In this document: positions 8,311-16,629 of the stretch, piece after piece
Position numbering within the stretch: the stretch's first letter is position 1
Layout: each line of letters starts with the position of its first letter
Source of the DNA: JAWLHJ01 sp040904945
GTDB taxonomy: Bacteria; Gemmatimonadota; Gemmatimonadetes; Longimicrobiales; Gaopeijiaceae
NCBI GenBank assembly: GCA_040904945.1
Contig: JBBDSM010000061.1
Span: 1 to 43,804 of the forward strand
Direction: 5' to 3'
Length of the DNA stretch: 43,804 bases
Made by a program: the position numbers and the translations under genes
Notes under the pieces: generated by a model
The model's input: only the letters and a program-made list of their open reading frames with translations
The model's database searches: none
What the model was told of the DNA's origin: nothing

Positions 8311-9291
8311 TCAGCGGTAGAGCACGCGGTTGCACGCCTTCACGACGCGGTCCGCAGACGGCTTGGCGATGGCCTCGAGGCTCTTGGAATAGGGCATCGG
8401 GACGTCGGCCTGGGTCACGCGCAGGATGGGCGCATCGAGATGATCGAACGCCTCCTCCTGGATCATCGTGGCGATCTGGGCGCCGGTGCCCGCGTAGGGC
8501 CACCCCTCTTCGAGGTACACGACGCGGTTCGTCTTCTTCACCGTCTCGAGGATCGCGTCCATGTCGAGCGGCCGGATGGTCCGGAGGTCGAGCACGTCGG
8601 CCTCGATCCCATCCTTCTCCAGCTTCTGGGCGGCCTGGAGCGCGACGTGGATCATTTTCCCGTGGGTGATGATGGAGACGTCTCCACCTTCGCGCTTGAG
8701 GTCGGCGACCCCGAGCGGGATGATGAAGTCGTCGTCGTCCGGCACCTCGCCCTTCATGTTGTAGAGGAGCTCGCCCTCCATGAAGGCGACCGGGTCGTTG
8801 TCACGGATGGAGGCTTTCAGCAGCCCCTTGGCGTCGGCCGGCGTGCCCGGCGTGACGACCTTGCATCCCGGAGCGTGCGAATAGTAGGTCTCGCACGCCT
8901 GCGAGTGCTGGGCGGAGAGCTGGAGCGCCGCCCCCGTCGGTCCCCGGAACACGATGGGCATCGGGAACTGCCCCGCGGACATGTAATTCATCTTCGCCGC
9001 GCCGTTGATGACCTGGTCGATGGCGAGGAAGGCGAAGTTGAAGGTCATGAACTCGATGACCGGGCGGAGCCCCGCCATCGCGGCTCCCACACCGAGTCCG
9101 GTGAAGCCGAGCTCGCTGATCGGCGAATCGACGACGCGCTGGTCGCCGAACTCCTCGAGCAGCCCCTTGGAGACCTTGTAAGCCCCATCGTACTCGGCCA
9201 CCTCTTCACCCATGAGGAAGACGTCGGGGTCCCGCTCCATCTCTTCACGAAGCGCGGCGTTGAGCGCCTCGCGGTAGGTCATGACCGCCAT
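8311..9291 (-). CDS. pdhB: Pyruvate dehydrogenase E1 component, beta subunit
   Basis: 326 residues. It pairs with the alpha subunit to form the thiamine-diphosphate enzyme that decarboxylates pyruvate and acetylates lipoate on E2. The N-terminus MTYREALNAALREEMERDPDVFLMGEEVAEYDGAYKVSKGL holds the conserved glutamate that activates ThDP (VFLMGEEV). The C-terminal transketolase domain VLDLRTIRPLDMDAILETVKKTNRVVYLEEGW is typical. The ATG at 9291 directly abuts the pdhA stop at 9292-9294, so the two are likely translationally coupled and made in equal amounts. An in-frame ATG three codons later would also serve. Confidence 0.94.
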   Translation of the reverse strand: MAVMTYREALNAALREEMERDPDVFLMGEEVAEYDGAYKVSKGLLEEFGDQRVVDSPISELGFTGLGVGAAMAGLRPVIEFMTFNFAFLAIDQVINGAAKMNYMSAGQFPMPIVFRGPTGAALQLSAQHSQACETYYSHAPGCKVVTPGTPADAKGLLKASIRDNDPVAFMEGELLYNMKGEVPDDDDFIIPLGVADLKREGGDVSIITHGKMIHVALQAAQKLEKDGIEADVLDLRTIRPLDMDAILETVKKTNRVVYLEEGWPYAGTGAQIATMIQEEAFDHLDAPILRVTQADVPMPYSKSLEAIAKPSADRVVKACNRVLYR

Positions 9292-10362
9292 CTATCGATC
9301 CCGTCCATCGAAGAAGAGCCTGCCGTGATTTTCCTCTGCCCAAACATGCTGGAACAGCTCCTCGGGGTCTGGATGCGCCGACGCATCGGCGAAATCCGCG
9401 GCCTCTGACGCGAGCCTTCGCGCCTCCGCATCCATCTCCTGGAGCCCGTCCTGGTCCAGCAGTCCCGCGTCGAACAGCGTGTCCCGCAGGAGCGAAATCG
9501 GGTCGTCCTTCTCCTTGCGCTCCTCCACCTCCTCCGTGGGCCGGTACGTCCCCGATACCGGATCGGACATCGAGTGTCCCCGGAATCGGTAGGTCTGGAG
9601 GTCGACGAAGCGCGGGCCGCCTCCGTTCCGGACCTCTTCGGCCATGTCGCGGAACACGGCGTAGGTCTCGAGCGCGTCCTGACCGTTCACCGAGCAGGAC
9701 TCGATCCCGTACGAGATCGCCCGCTCGGCTACCGGCGTGGCCGACACCCGGCTGAACGCGGTGCCCATGCCGTACTCGTTGTTCTCCACCACGAAGATGG
9801 CCGGCAGCTTCCAGATGGCCGCCAGGTTGAGCGCCTCGTGGAAGCCGCCCTGGTTCACCGCGGCGTCGCCCATGAAGCAGACCACCACGCTGTCCTCTTT
9901 CTTGTATTTGATCTTCCAGGCGATGCCCGCCGCCAGCGGCACCTGGCCGCCGACGATGCCGTGCCCGCCCATGAAGCGCACGTCGGCACCATAGATGTGC
10001 ATGGAGCCGCCCTTCCCGCGCGACGGTCCGTCCACCCTGCCGTAGAGCTCGGCCATCACGGAGTTGGGATCCACGCCCTTGGCGATCGCTTGCGTGTGCT
10101 CCCGGTACGCGGTGATGACGTAGTCGTCTTCACGCAGAGGCTTGATGCACCCCGCGGCGCCGGCCTCCTGACCGATGTGGAGGTGGCAGAAGCCCCCGAT
10201 CTTTCCGATGGCGTAGCCCTCTTCGGCCTTCTCCTCGAAGCGCCGATAGAGGAGCATGTCCCGGAGGATGTCGACGGCTAGTTCTTCGCCGATGCCGTGG
10301 GTGTCGAGGGCTCCGCCCTTCTTCGCGCTGCTGCTCTTCTTCCGAGTCTTCGTCTCGGCCAT
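9292..10362 (-). CDS. pdhA: Pyruvate dehydrogenase E1 component, alpha subunit
   Basis: 356 residues. It carries the ThDP-binding motif GDAAVNQGGFHEALNLAA ending in ENN (GDA replaces the more usual GDG), and the active-site loop RGHSMSDPVSGTYR. It starts with about 20 Lys/Ser/Ala-rich residues (TKTRKKSSSAKKGG), which may help docking to E2. It lies one base after the lipA stop (TGAGATG), and its own stop abuts pdhB, so lipA, pdhA and pdhB form a single translational unit. The wording PDH rather than branched-chain E1 is inference from similarity and from lipA. Confidence 0.93.
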   Translation of the reverse strand: MAETKTRKKSSSAKKGGALDTHGIGEELAVDILRDMLLYRRFEEKAEEGYAIGKIGGFCHLHIGQEAGAAGCIKPLREDDYVITAYREHTQAIAKGVDPNSVMAELYGRVDGPSRGKGGSMHIYGADVRFMGGHGIVGGQVPLAAGIAWKIKYKKEDSVVVCFMGDAAVNQGGFHEALNLAAIWKLPAIFVVENNEYGMGTAFSRVSATPVAERAISYGIESCSVNGQDALETYAVFRDMAEEVRNGGGPRFVDLQTYRFRGHSMSDPVSGTYRPTEEVEERKEKDDPISLLRDTLFDAGLLDQDGLQEMDAEARRLASEAADFADASAHPDPEELFQHVWAEENHGRLFFDGRDR

Positions 10363-10363
10363 C

Positions 10364-11464
10364 TCAGGCTCCGTTCACGGGTCGGCCAGGCCGACCGAGC
10401 TCGAGCTGGACCAGATCCAACTCGACCTCGGCGGGGGCCGGAATGTCTGCTTCGAGTACGTCTTGAATGGCGCCGGGCCCACCCGCCTCGACCTCGCGCG
10501 CCTGCTCCTTGGCATGGTAGCTGGAACGGACGAGGGGCCCCGACTCGACGTGCTTGAAGCCGAGCTCCTCCTCACCGATGCGCTTCCACTCCGCGAACTC
10601 CTCCGGCGTGACCCATCGGGCCACCGGAATGTGCATCGGGGAGGGCCGGAGATACTGCCCCAACGTCAGAATGTCCACCGCCGCCTCGCGCACATCGATC
10701 ATGGCCTGCCGGATTTCATCCGGCTCCTCGCCCATCCCAAGGATGATGCCGGTCTTGGTCAGCATCCCCGGATCGAGCTTCTTCACCGCCCCCAAGAAGG
10801 AGATCGACCGCCAGTAACGCCCACCCGGACGCACGTCTGGGTGCAGCCGCTCGACGGTCTCGAGGTTGTGCCCGAGGATCGCCGGCTTGGCGTCGATCAC
10901 GATCTGCAACGACGGCTCGTCGCCCTTGAAGTCGGGGATGAGCACTTCCACCGAGCAGCCGGGAACGGCTTCGTGGATCCGGCGGATGGTGTCGGCGTAG
11001 ATCCCCGCGCCGCCGTCGGGAAGCTCGTCACGGTTCACGCTCGTGATGACGACGTGCTCGAGCTCCATCTCCTGGACGGTCTGGGCGACGCGACGGGGCT
11101 CGTCGGTGTCGAGCCCGGTCGGCATGCCGTGGGCGACCCCGCAGTACTTGCAGGCGCGCGTGCAGACGTCGCCGAGGATCATGAAGGTGGCGGTGCCCGC
11201 CTCCCAGCACTCGCCGATGTTCGGGCAGCCAGCCTCCTCACATACGGTATGGAGCGACTCCGAGCGCATCATCTTCTTGAGGCGCATATAGTTGGCGCCG
11301 CCGGGCGAGCGGACCTTGAGCCACGAGGGCTTCCGCGAGCGGATGTCGATGGTGTCCAGGCCCTCGTGGGCCCGGATGCGAGAGGTTCCTTTGGGCTTCA
11401 CGGTCCCGGTGTTCTTGCCGGTGGGCGCGTACCCCTTGGGTGCCTGGTCGGTGTTGCTGCTCAA
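10364..11464 (-). CDS. lipA: Lipoyl synthase
   Basis: Radical-SAM enzyme that inserts two sulfurs into octanoyl groups on E2 or the H protein. The auxiliary cluster cysteines are in CEEAGCPNIGEC and the radical-SAM cluster in CTRACKYC; VNRDELPDGGA and the terminal RSSYHA motif are also present. The start is TTG at 11464 with GGAGG ten bases upstream, and no better start is visible. At 366 residues it is longer than most LipA. About 40 residues follow RSSYHAKEQA, rich in Glu, Pro and Leu, without known function. It leads the PDH operon, so cofactor assembly and apo-complex are coexpressed. No octanoyltransferase (lipB/lipM) is in the window. Confidence 0.95.
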   Translation of the reverse strand: MSSNTDQAPKGYAPTGKNTGTVKPKGTSRIRAHEGLDTIDIRSRKPSWLKVRSPGGANYMRLKKMMRSESLHTVCEEAGCPNIGECWEAGTATFMILGDVCTRACKYCGVAHGMPTGLDTDEPRRVAQTVQEMELEHVVITSVNRDELPDGGAGIYADTIRRIHEAVPGCSVEVLIPDFKGDEPSLQIVIDAKPAILGHNLETVERLHPDVRPGGRYWRSISFLGAVKKLDPGMLTKTGIILGMGEEPDEIRQAMIDVREAAVDILTLGQYLRPSPMHIPVARWVTPEEFAEWKRIGEEELGFKHVESGPLVRSSYHAKEQAREVEAGGPGAIQDVLEADIPAPAEVELDLVQLELGRPGRPVNGA

Positions 11465-11629
11465 TAGTCTGCTGACCTCCGCTGCGCGAGACCGGACAGT
11501 CGCTCACAGCACGGAAGGATCGATGCCGGAATGAAAATCCCACGGGGCAGCTTGTTCCGAGGCCCCGGTGAGAGCCTGAAAAGGTAGCCGTAGCCCGCGT
11601 ACGGTTACAAGGATTCGCCCAACACCCTT

Positions 11630-12418
11630 CTACCTGTCCGTAGCGCGTCGTCCCCGGAAGGACGGGTCGGCGCGGCGACGCTTCTTGTGCGCGGCGATGT
11701 GGTCGCGGACCTCGACGGGGTCGTCGGTGACGCAGATCAACTCCAGGTCAGCGGGGGAGATCTTCCCCTCGGCGGCCAACGTCCCACGGATCCAATCCAT
11801 GAGCCCGCCGAAGTACTCGGTTCCGAACAGGATCACCGGAAAGTCCTTGATCTTCCCGGTCTGGATGAGCGTGAGCGCCTCGAAGAGCTCGTCCAGCGTG
11901 CCGAAGCCGCCGGGGAAGATCACGAACGCCTGCGCGTACTTCACGAACATCGTCTTCCGGACGAAGAAGTACCGGAAGTCCACGGAGATGTCGAGATACC
12001 CGTTGTCGTGCTGCTCGAAGGGGAGCTCGATGTTGCACCCGATGGAAAGCCCGCCGCCCTCCCGGGCGCCCTTGTTCGCGGCCTCCATGATGCCGGGACC
12101 CCCGCCCGTGATGATCGCGTGGCCGGACTCGGCAAGGAGCTTGGCCGTTTCCACGCACGCTTCGTACTGGGGATGACCAGGCTGCACGCGAGCCGACCCG
12201 AAGATCGAGACCGCCGCGCCGAGATTGGCCAGTGCCTCGAAGCCTTCGACGAACTCTCCCATGATCCGGAACACACGCCACGCGTCCATCCCGAGGTGCA
12301 CGCCGTTTTGCACATCGAGCAGACGCTCGTCCTCGGTTTCGGGACGACGGCCGTCCGGCACGCGGCGGCCCGGCATCGGAGGCTTCCGGTCGTCGTCGAT
12401 CATGCGGACTTCAGCCAT
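11630..12418 (-). CDS. LOG family protein (nucleoside 5'-monophosphate phosphoribohydrolase-like)
   Basis: 262 residues, TIGR00730/Lysine-decarboxylase-like Rossmann fold. Signature motifs: IITGGGPGIMEAANKGAREGG (phosphate binding) and FPGGFGTLDELFEALTLIQTGKI (PGGxGTxxE active site). Family members release a free base from nucleoside 5'-monophosphates, best known as cytokinin-activating LOG or as PpnN. The older label lysine decarboxylase is wrong for the family. The ATG at 12418 gives a 19-base overlap with the epimerase; an ATG at 12403 (MIDDDRKPP) would form an ATGA overlap with its stop and is an equally good start. Cotranscription with the epimerase is likely. Confidence 0.87.
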   Translation of the reverse strand: MAEVRMIDDDRKPPMPGRRVPDGRRPETEDERLLDVQNGVHLGMDAWRVFRIMGEFVEGFEALANLGAAVSIFGSARVQPGHPQYEACVETAKLLAESGHAIITGGGPGIMEAANKGAREGGGLSIGCNIELPFEQHDNGYLDISVDFRYFFVRKTMFVKYAQAFVIFPGGFGTLDELFEALTLIQTGKIKDFPVILFGTEYFGGLMDWIRGTLAAEGKISPADLELICVTDDPVEVRDHIAAHKKRRRADPSFRGRRATDR

Positions 12419-13383
12419 TCGCCAGTGCGCCTGAGCGCATCGTCGTGCTCATGCTTCGGCGCCCAACCCAACGCTTCCCGGATCCGGTGGGACGGGAAGG
12501 GATTTTCGCCGAGGGCGAGGTCGATGACACGTTCGAGGGGAAGATGCTTCGCCCCGGGTGCACTCACCCCGAAATGCGCCAGAACGCCGCCGACCGACCT
12601 CACCAACGGCGCCGGGATGGAAAAGAACCGCGGATTCTTGCCGAGCCCGTCGGCCAGCCCCTCGAACAGCTGACGCTGCGTCAACGGATGGTCCATCGCG
12701 ACGTTGAAGGTCTCCCCGCCCGTGCACTGCTCGACGGCGAGTCGAAGCGCCGAAGCCACGTTTCCAGCGTAGACGACCGGTAGGGTGTTGTCGGCCTCAC
12801 CGAGCAGCGCCACGAACGGCAGGCGCAGAAGACGGGCGAGGGCGGGCGCCATGAGCCGGTCGCGCTCGCCGTAGACAGCGGCGGGGCGTATCACGGTGAC
12901 GGGAAGCCCGCGCCGGGCCTCGATGCCCCGGACCACTTCCTCGGCCTCCCTCTTCGAACGTGTGTAGAGGTCTCCGGGTGGGATGGGCGCGTCGATCGGC
13001 GCCTCCTCGCCCTTGGGACCCGGAATGCCGCCGTACACGGCGACCGTGGACACGTGCACCACCTGGGCCACCCCGGCGAGCCGGGCGGCGGTCAGTGCAT
13101 GTCGCGTGCCGTCCACGTTGGTCTCCCGGACTTTGGGCCACGAGCCGCCCGAGTACACCTGCGCGGCTGCGTGCACCAACCGGTCGCAGCCCTCCATGAA
13201 GGGGGCGAGCGTGTCGGCGTCGGACCGGATGTCACCCCGCACGATCCCGCAGCCGACCCGATCGAGGTACGTGGTGTCCGAGCCGCCCCGGCACAGGCCG
13301 ACCACCTCGTGACCAGCTTCGATCAGCTCGCCTGCGAGATGGGTCCCGACCAGACCGCTGGCGCCGGTGATGAAGACGCGCAT
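12400..13383 (-). CDS. NAD-dependent epimerase/dehydratase (extended SDR)
   Basis: 327 residues. The N-terminal TGASGLVGTHL is the NAD(P) glycine motif (G7, G10, G13), and STVAVYG followed by YTRSK supplies the catalytic Ser-Tyr-Lys set. The overall pattern is close to dihydroflavonol-4-reductase or 3-beta-HSD-like SDRs often found in sugar or hopanoid/sterol metabolism. The substrate cannot be assigned. It starts at ATG 13383, 21 bases after the stop of the zinc-ribbon gene, and overlaps the LOG gene downstream, giving a three-gene minus-strand run. Confidence 0.87.
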   Translation of the reverse strand: MRVFITGASGLVGTHLAGELIEAGHEVVGLCRGGSDTTYLDRVGCGIVRGDIRSDADTLAPFMEGCDRLVHAAAQVYSGGSWPKVRETNVDGTRHALTAARLAGVAQVVHVSTVAVYGGIPGPKGEEAPIDAPIPPGDLYTRSKREAEEVVRGIEARRGLPVTVIRPAAVYGERDRLMAPALARLLRLPFVALLGEADNTLPVVYAGNVASALRLAVEQCTGGETFNVAMDHPLTQRQLFEGLADGLGKNPRFFSIPAPLVRSVGGVLAHFGVSAPGAKHLPLERVIDLALGENPFPSHRIREALGWAPKHEHDDALRRTGEWLKSA

Positions 13384-13404
13384 GAAAGGATCTCCCGAGG
13401 GGCG

Positions 13405-14202
13405 TCAGCGCCCGCTCAGGAACGCCTCCGCGGAATCACGCACCGTGGTCATGATCTGCGCGTGGTCGAGGTACTCCTGCAGCCCTCGCTGGCTCTGGGC
13501 TTCGTACACCGAGAGCAGATGCTCGTAGAGCTCGGCCGCACGGTCTTCTCGCCCCAGCTCCTTGGCGGCGGCCGCGGCGGCGGTCAGACCGAGCACGTGG
13601 TCGGGATCCTCCGCCAGGATCGCTTCGGCGGAAGCGAGCGCGCCCTCGAGATCCATCGCCGTACGCTGCAGGAGGGAGAGGTGGAAGAGCCCGTCGAGAT
13701 CGAGGGGCCGGGCGCGCTCGTACGCCCCAACCGCCATCGGGACGAACGCCTGGGCCCCGGCCGAGTCACCCTCGGCGACACTGGTCATGACCCGGTTGAA
13801 GAGGCGGTCGGCCGCTTCCCTGGGGGTCATCGAGTTGAGGTCGACGGCCGCGGCGCCGGCCGGCGCTCCCGCTACTGGTGCGCCAGACCCGGGAGTGGGG
13901 GGCGGACCTGGCCGGACCATCGAGACACCGATGGCGACGATGAGGGCGAACATGGCCGCGCCGGCGATCCACCAAGGAAGGTTCTGCCCTCCCACGACGC
14001 TGGCCGCTGCGGCCCGGTGACCGCCCGTGACCACTTCGTTCTTGGCGCCGCACTGATTGCAGAAGGAGGCGGAAGGGCCGAGCTTGCCGCCACATTGGCT
14101 GCAGAAGCGTCCGCCCAGCTTGGTGCCGCAGTTCTGACAGAAGTTGCCGGTCGCCGGCTTCTTGCACTCTGGACAGAAGGGGCCCGATGCGTTGGGGCTC
14201 AT
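13405..14202 (-). CDS. Double zinc-ribbon membrane protein with helical C-terminal domain
   Basis: 265 residues. The N-terminus has four CxxC knuckles (C10/C13, C22/C25, C34/C37, C48/C51), that is two zinc ribbons. A single membrane helix follows at about 77-96 (PWWIAGAAMFALIVAIGVSM), then a Gly/Pro/Ala linker. The C-terminal part is helical and TPR-like (LLQRTAMDLEGALASAEAILAEDPDHVLGLTAAAAAAKELGREDRAAELYEHLLSVYE). The layout suggests cytoplasmic ribbons and an exported repeat domain that binds a protein partner. The function is unknown. Upstream (14203-14376) I see no further gene. Confidence 0.8.
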   Translation of the reverse strand: MSPNASGPFCPECKKPATGNFCQNCGTKLGGRFCSQCGGKLGPSASFCNQCGAKNEVVTGGHRAAAASVVGGQNLPWWIAGAAMFALIVAIGVSMVRPGPPPTPGSGAPVAGAPAGAAAVDLNSMTPREAADRLFNRVMTSVAEGDSAGAQAFVPMAVGAYERARPLDLDGLFHLSLLQRTAMDLEGALASAEAILAEDPDHVLGLTAAAAAAKELGREDRAAELYEHLLSVYEAQSQRGLQEYLDHAQIMTTVRDSAEAFLSGR

Positions 14203-14376
14203 GGTCGTCTATGACTCCAGATATCGCTGCGATCGTAGGATGAGGACCGGTGCTCCGGCTCGGTCGAATAGCGCATCACGCGCGGCGGATCCGCCCCGGG
14301 ATGGTACCCTGCGCCCCGGGGTGCTGCAACGGATCGAGACCCCGGACCTTGGCTGTCGAGGATCCGGGAGTGGCTC

Positions 14377-15135
14377 TCAAAGCCCGGAGGGTTGATCGAT
14401 GAAGTGCCATTCCAGGTCGAATCGCTCGGCCACATGAGCCGCGAGCGCCTTGACTCCGAAGGTCTCCGTGGCGTAGTGACCGCCGAGGAGAACGTGGATG
14501 CCCGCTTCCATGGCATCGATGTACGCATGGTGGGGAGCCTCGCCGGTCACCAGGGCGTCGAGGCCCAGCTCCGCGGCCTCCCGCAAGAAAGATGCGCCGC
14601 CGCCCGTGACGACGCCGACTCGCCGCACCTGCTTCGGGCCTCCAGGGATGACGTGCACCGATCCGCCCACGGCGTCGGCGAGCGCGCTCGATAAGGCGTC
14701 GACGGACCGGGGCTCGGGAAAAGTGCCCCACCAACCCACCTCGACTCCTTTGTACCCCGCGAAGGACGCCCGGCCGGTCAGCCCGAGCGCGTCCGCGAGA
14801 AGGGCACAGTTGCCGACCTCTGCGTGCGCATCCAGGGGAAGATGGGCGCTGTAGAGCGCGACGCCGTGCTGCAGCAGGGGTCGGAGGCGCCGGTACAGCG
14901 GACCGGTGATGGGCGCGGAGCCACCCCAGAAGATTCCGTGATGCACGACCATGAGGCCGGCTCCGGAGCCGACGACTGCTTCGATGGAGGCCACCGAGGC
15001 ATCTACCGCCGCGGCGACGGAGCGCACATCGCGATCGCCCGCCACCTGAAGCCCGTTGTGTGCGGGACCGTAATCCGGATGCCCTTCGATCGTCAGATAG
15101 GCATCGAGATACTCGACAATGGATTCTAGTTTCAT
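14377..15135 (-). CDS. NIF3/DUF34 family dinuclear metal protein
   Basis: 252 residues starting MKLESIVEYLDAYL at ATG 15135; the frame is open upstream but the family begins here. Metal-site signatures: HNGLQV near the N-terminus, VVHHGIFWGG, SAHLPLDAH, and C-terminal GEAPHH and GGHYATE. Members form hexameric rings with two metals per subunit. Some have been called GTP cyclohydrolase I type 2, but the physiological role is unsettled, and NIF3 is only a historical name. Its upstream region is the DnaA-box-like cluster at 15194-15325, so its promoter may overlap those sites. Confidence 0.9.
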   Translation of the reverse strand: MKLESIVEYLDAYLTIEGHPDYGPAHNGLQVAGDRDVRSVAAAVDASVASIEAVVGSGAGLMVVHHGIFWGGSAPITGPLYRRLRPLLQHGVALYSAHLPLDAHAEVGNCALLADALGLTGRASFAGYKGVEVGWWGTFPEPRSVDALSSALADAVGGSVHVIPGGPKQVRRVGVVTGGGASFLREAAELGLDALVTGEAPHHAYIDAMEAGIHVLLGGHYATETFGVKALAAHVAERFDLEWHFIDQPSGL

Positions 15136-15193
15136 ATTAGGACCTGCCGGCGAGCGCGACCTCGCCTGGCGCTGCTGGACGCGACCGCCCACG

Positions 15194-15325
15194 GTGGACA
15201 ACCTGTGGAAAAGTTGAAAACGAGGGCCCGCAACCCCCGTTATCCACGCGCCCAGAAATCCGCAACCCCCTGGTTATCAGTGACTTGAGGGGTACCGTAC
15301 GGCCAAGCCAGCCCAAATATCCACA
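15194..15325. other. Cluster of DnaA-box-like 9-mers
   Basis: Within about 130 bases: GTGGACAAC near 15194, TGTGGAAAA (15204-15212), TTATCCACG (15240-15248), TTATCAGTG (15274-15282) and ATATCCACA (15317-15325). Compared with the consensus TTATCCACA/TGTGGATAA, several differ at one position only. The region lies between nif3-family and bactofilin genes and is less GC-rich than its neighbours. It may bind DnaA for titration, transcription control or as a second origin segment. This is inference from motifs. Confidence 0.5.
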
Positions 15326-15361
15326 TTGACGCGACATTGGGGATATCCCGGGAGCTCGTCA

Positions 15362-15784
15362 TCACCCCTCGGCCTCATCGGAATCGGAATCGGAGTCGCT
15401 ATTCTGAGATCCGGGAGCCCGGTTCTCATTGGACTGCTTCATGTTCACGCTGCCATTCAAGACGGCACCCTCCTCGAGCTGGAGACGAGGCGTGTAGACT
15501 TCCCCGTCGATCTGGCATGACGCCTGGAGCTCCAGGCGGGACTCTGCGGTCACGGATCCCTCGACCCGTCCAGAGACGACTGCGTCCTGGGTGATGACGT
15601 CTCCGATGACCAGGCCGTCGCGACCGATGACCACCGCCTTGGCGGCCCGCACGGTCCCCTGCACGGCCCCCTCGATCCGGAGCGTGCCATCGGTCTCACA
15701 GTCGCCCACGACCTTCATGCCGGGACCGACGATGGAGATGACCGATTCCGGTGCGCTGCCCTGACTGGTTCGCTCACGCGCCAT
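15362..15784 (-). CDS. Bactofilin (polymer-forming cytoskeletal protein)
   Basis: 140 residues. After a short polar N-terminus comes a right-handed beta-helix made of repeated short strands with regular glycine turns (GDCETDGTLRIEGAVQGTVR, AVVIGRDGLVIGDVIT, SGRVEGSVTAESRLELQA, GEVYTPRLQLEEGAVLNG). The tail is acidic (SDSDSDSDEAEG). Bactofilins polymerise without nucleotide and scaffold cell-wall enzymes or chromosome-segregation proteins. The neighbouring M23 peptidase gene, 54 bases upstream in the same direction, is a classic partner. parAB lies just beyond it, fitting a shape/segregation operon. Confidence 0.9.
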   Translation of the reverse strand: MARERTSQGSAPESVISIVGPGMKVVGDCETDGTLRIEGAVQGTVRAAKAVVIGRDGLVIGDVITQDAVVSGRVEGSVTAESRLELQASCQIDGEVYTPRLQLEEGAVLNGSVNMKQSNENRAPGSQNSDSDSDSDEAEG

Positions 15785-15838
15785 GCGAAGTACTCCATCG
15801 AACGAGAAGATTCGGTAACGATGAGGCGCCGTTGCGCC

Positions 15839-16618
15839 TCACGAAGGTTGGTCGACCAAAGACAGGGGGTCGATAGGCTCGCCGTCGAGAATGACCTCGA
15901 AGTGTAGATGAGGTCCGGTCGAGCGGCCGGTGGATCCGGAAAGGGCGATGACCTGGCGCTCCCGGACGGACTGACCGAGCGACACGAGTGTATTCGATGC
16001 GTGCCCATAGAGGGTCGTGTAGCCGTCGCCGTGGTCGATCACGACGTATCGGCCATATACTGCGTCGTCACCGACGTCGGAGACCGTGCCGCCGCCGGCC
16101 GCACGAATATATGAATCCGACGGGACCGCGATGTCGAGCCCCGGATGCCGGCCCTCGAAGCCCTCGTGCAGGCCCTGCGTGACGAAGCCCCGCTCGGTGA
16201 GGGGCCATACCGTCGGCGGCGTGGGTCCCGCGCGTCGGGCGGAGGGACCGGACGCCGCCCGCCGAACCGGGTTCGACAGCGGGAGCCAGACATCCGAAGG
16301 GCGATCGATGGCAGCCGCCCCGAACATGCGGCGGATGTTCGCGTACTGGGTTTCCATCGCTTCGAGACGCTGTACCAGAGCGGCGACCCTTTGGCGGTCC
16401 CGCGACATGACCTCCACCTCACGCTCGAGGTCGGACGCCTTGAGCGCCCGGGCGGCAAGGTACCACCAGCTACCGACCATCAGGGCGAGCGCCAAGGCGG
16501 CCCCGGTACCAAGGAGGGCGAGCCACCGAAGACGACGATAGGAGAAGTGGTAGGTCTTGCTGTCCCTTCCCCCGTGCGGGACCACCACCAGGGACAGTCG
16601 CCGTTGGTCCTTGCTCAT
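15839..16618 (-). CDS. M23 family metallopeptidase (LytM domain), membrane-anchored
   Basis: 259 residues. A transmembrane helix (about 32-54) is followed by a coiled coil (about 62-95) and a C-terminal LytM domain. Zinc ligands are intact: H158 and D162 in HPGLD, and H239 in HLHF; the catalytic histidines H206 (YGH) and H237 are present too. It should therefore be an active murein DD-endopeptidase working in the periplasm. The adjacent bactofilin gene suggests that it is positioned by the cytoskeleton for local wall cutting. It starts ten bases after parB, so a parA-parB-M23-bactofilin operon is likely. Confidence 0.9.
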   Translation of the reverse strand: MSKDQRRLSLVVVPHGGRDSKTYHFSYRRLRWLALLGTGAALALALMVGSWWYLAARALKASDLEREVEVMSRDRQRVAALVQRLEAMETQYANIRRMFGAAAIDRPSDVWLPLSNPVRRAASGPSARRAGPTPPTVWPLTERGFVTQGLHEGFEGRHPGLDIAVPSDSYIRAAGGGTVSDVGDDAVYGRYVVIDHGDGYTTLYGHASNTLVSLGQSVRERQVIALSGSTGRSTGPHLHFEVILDGEPIDPLSLVDQPS

Positions 16619-16629
16619 GATGGGCTCCC

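Noticed and set aside
6345..8669. Plus-strand open frame of about 770 codons
   Set aside because: Antisense to the cytochrome, pdhC and pdhB genes; composition of a shadow frame.
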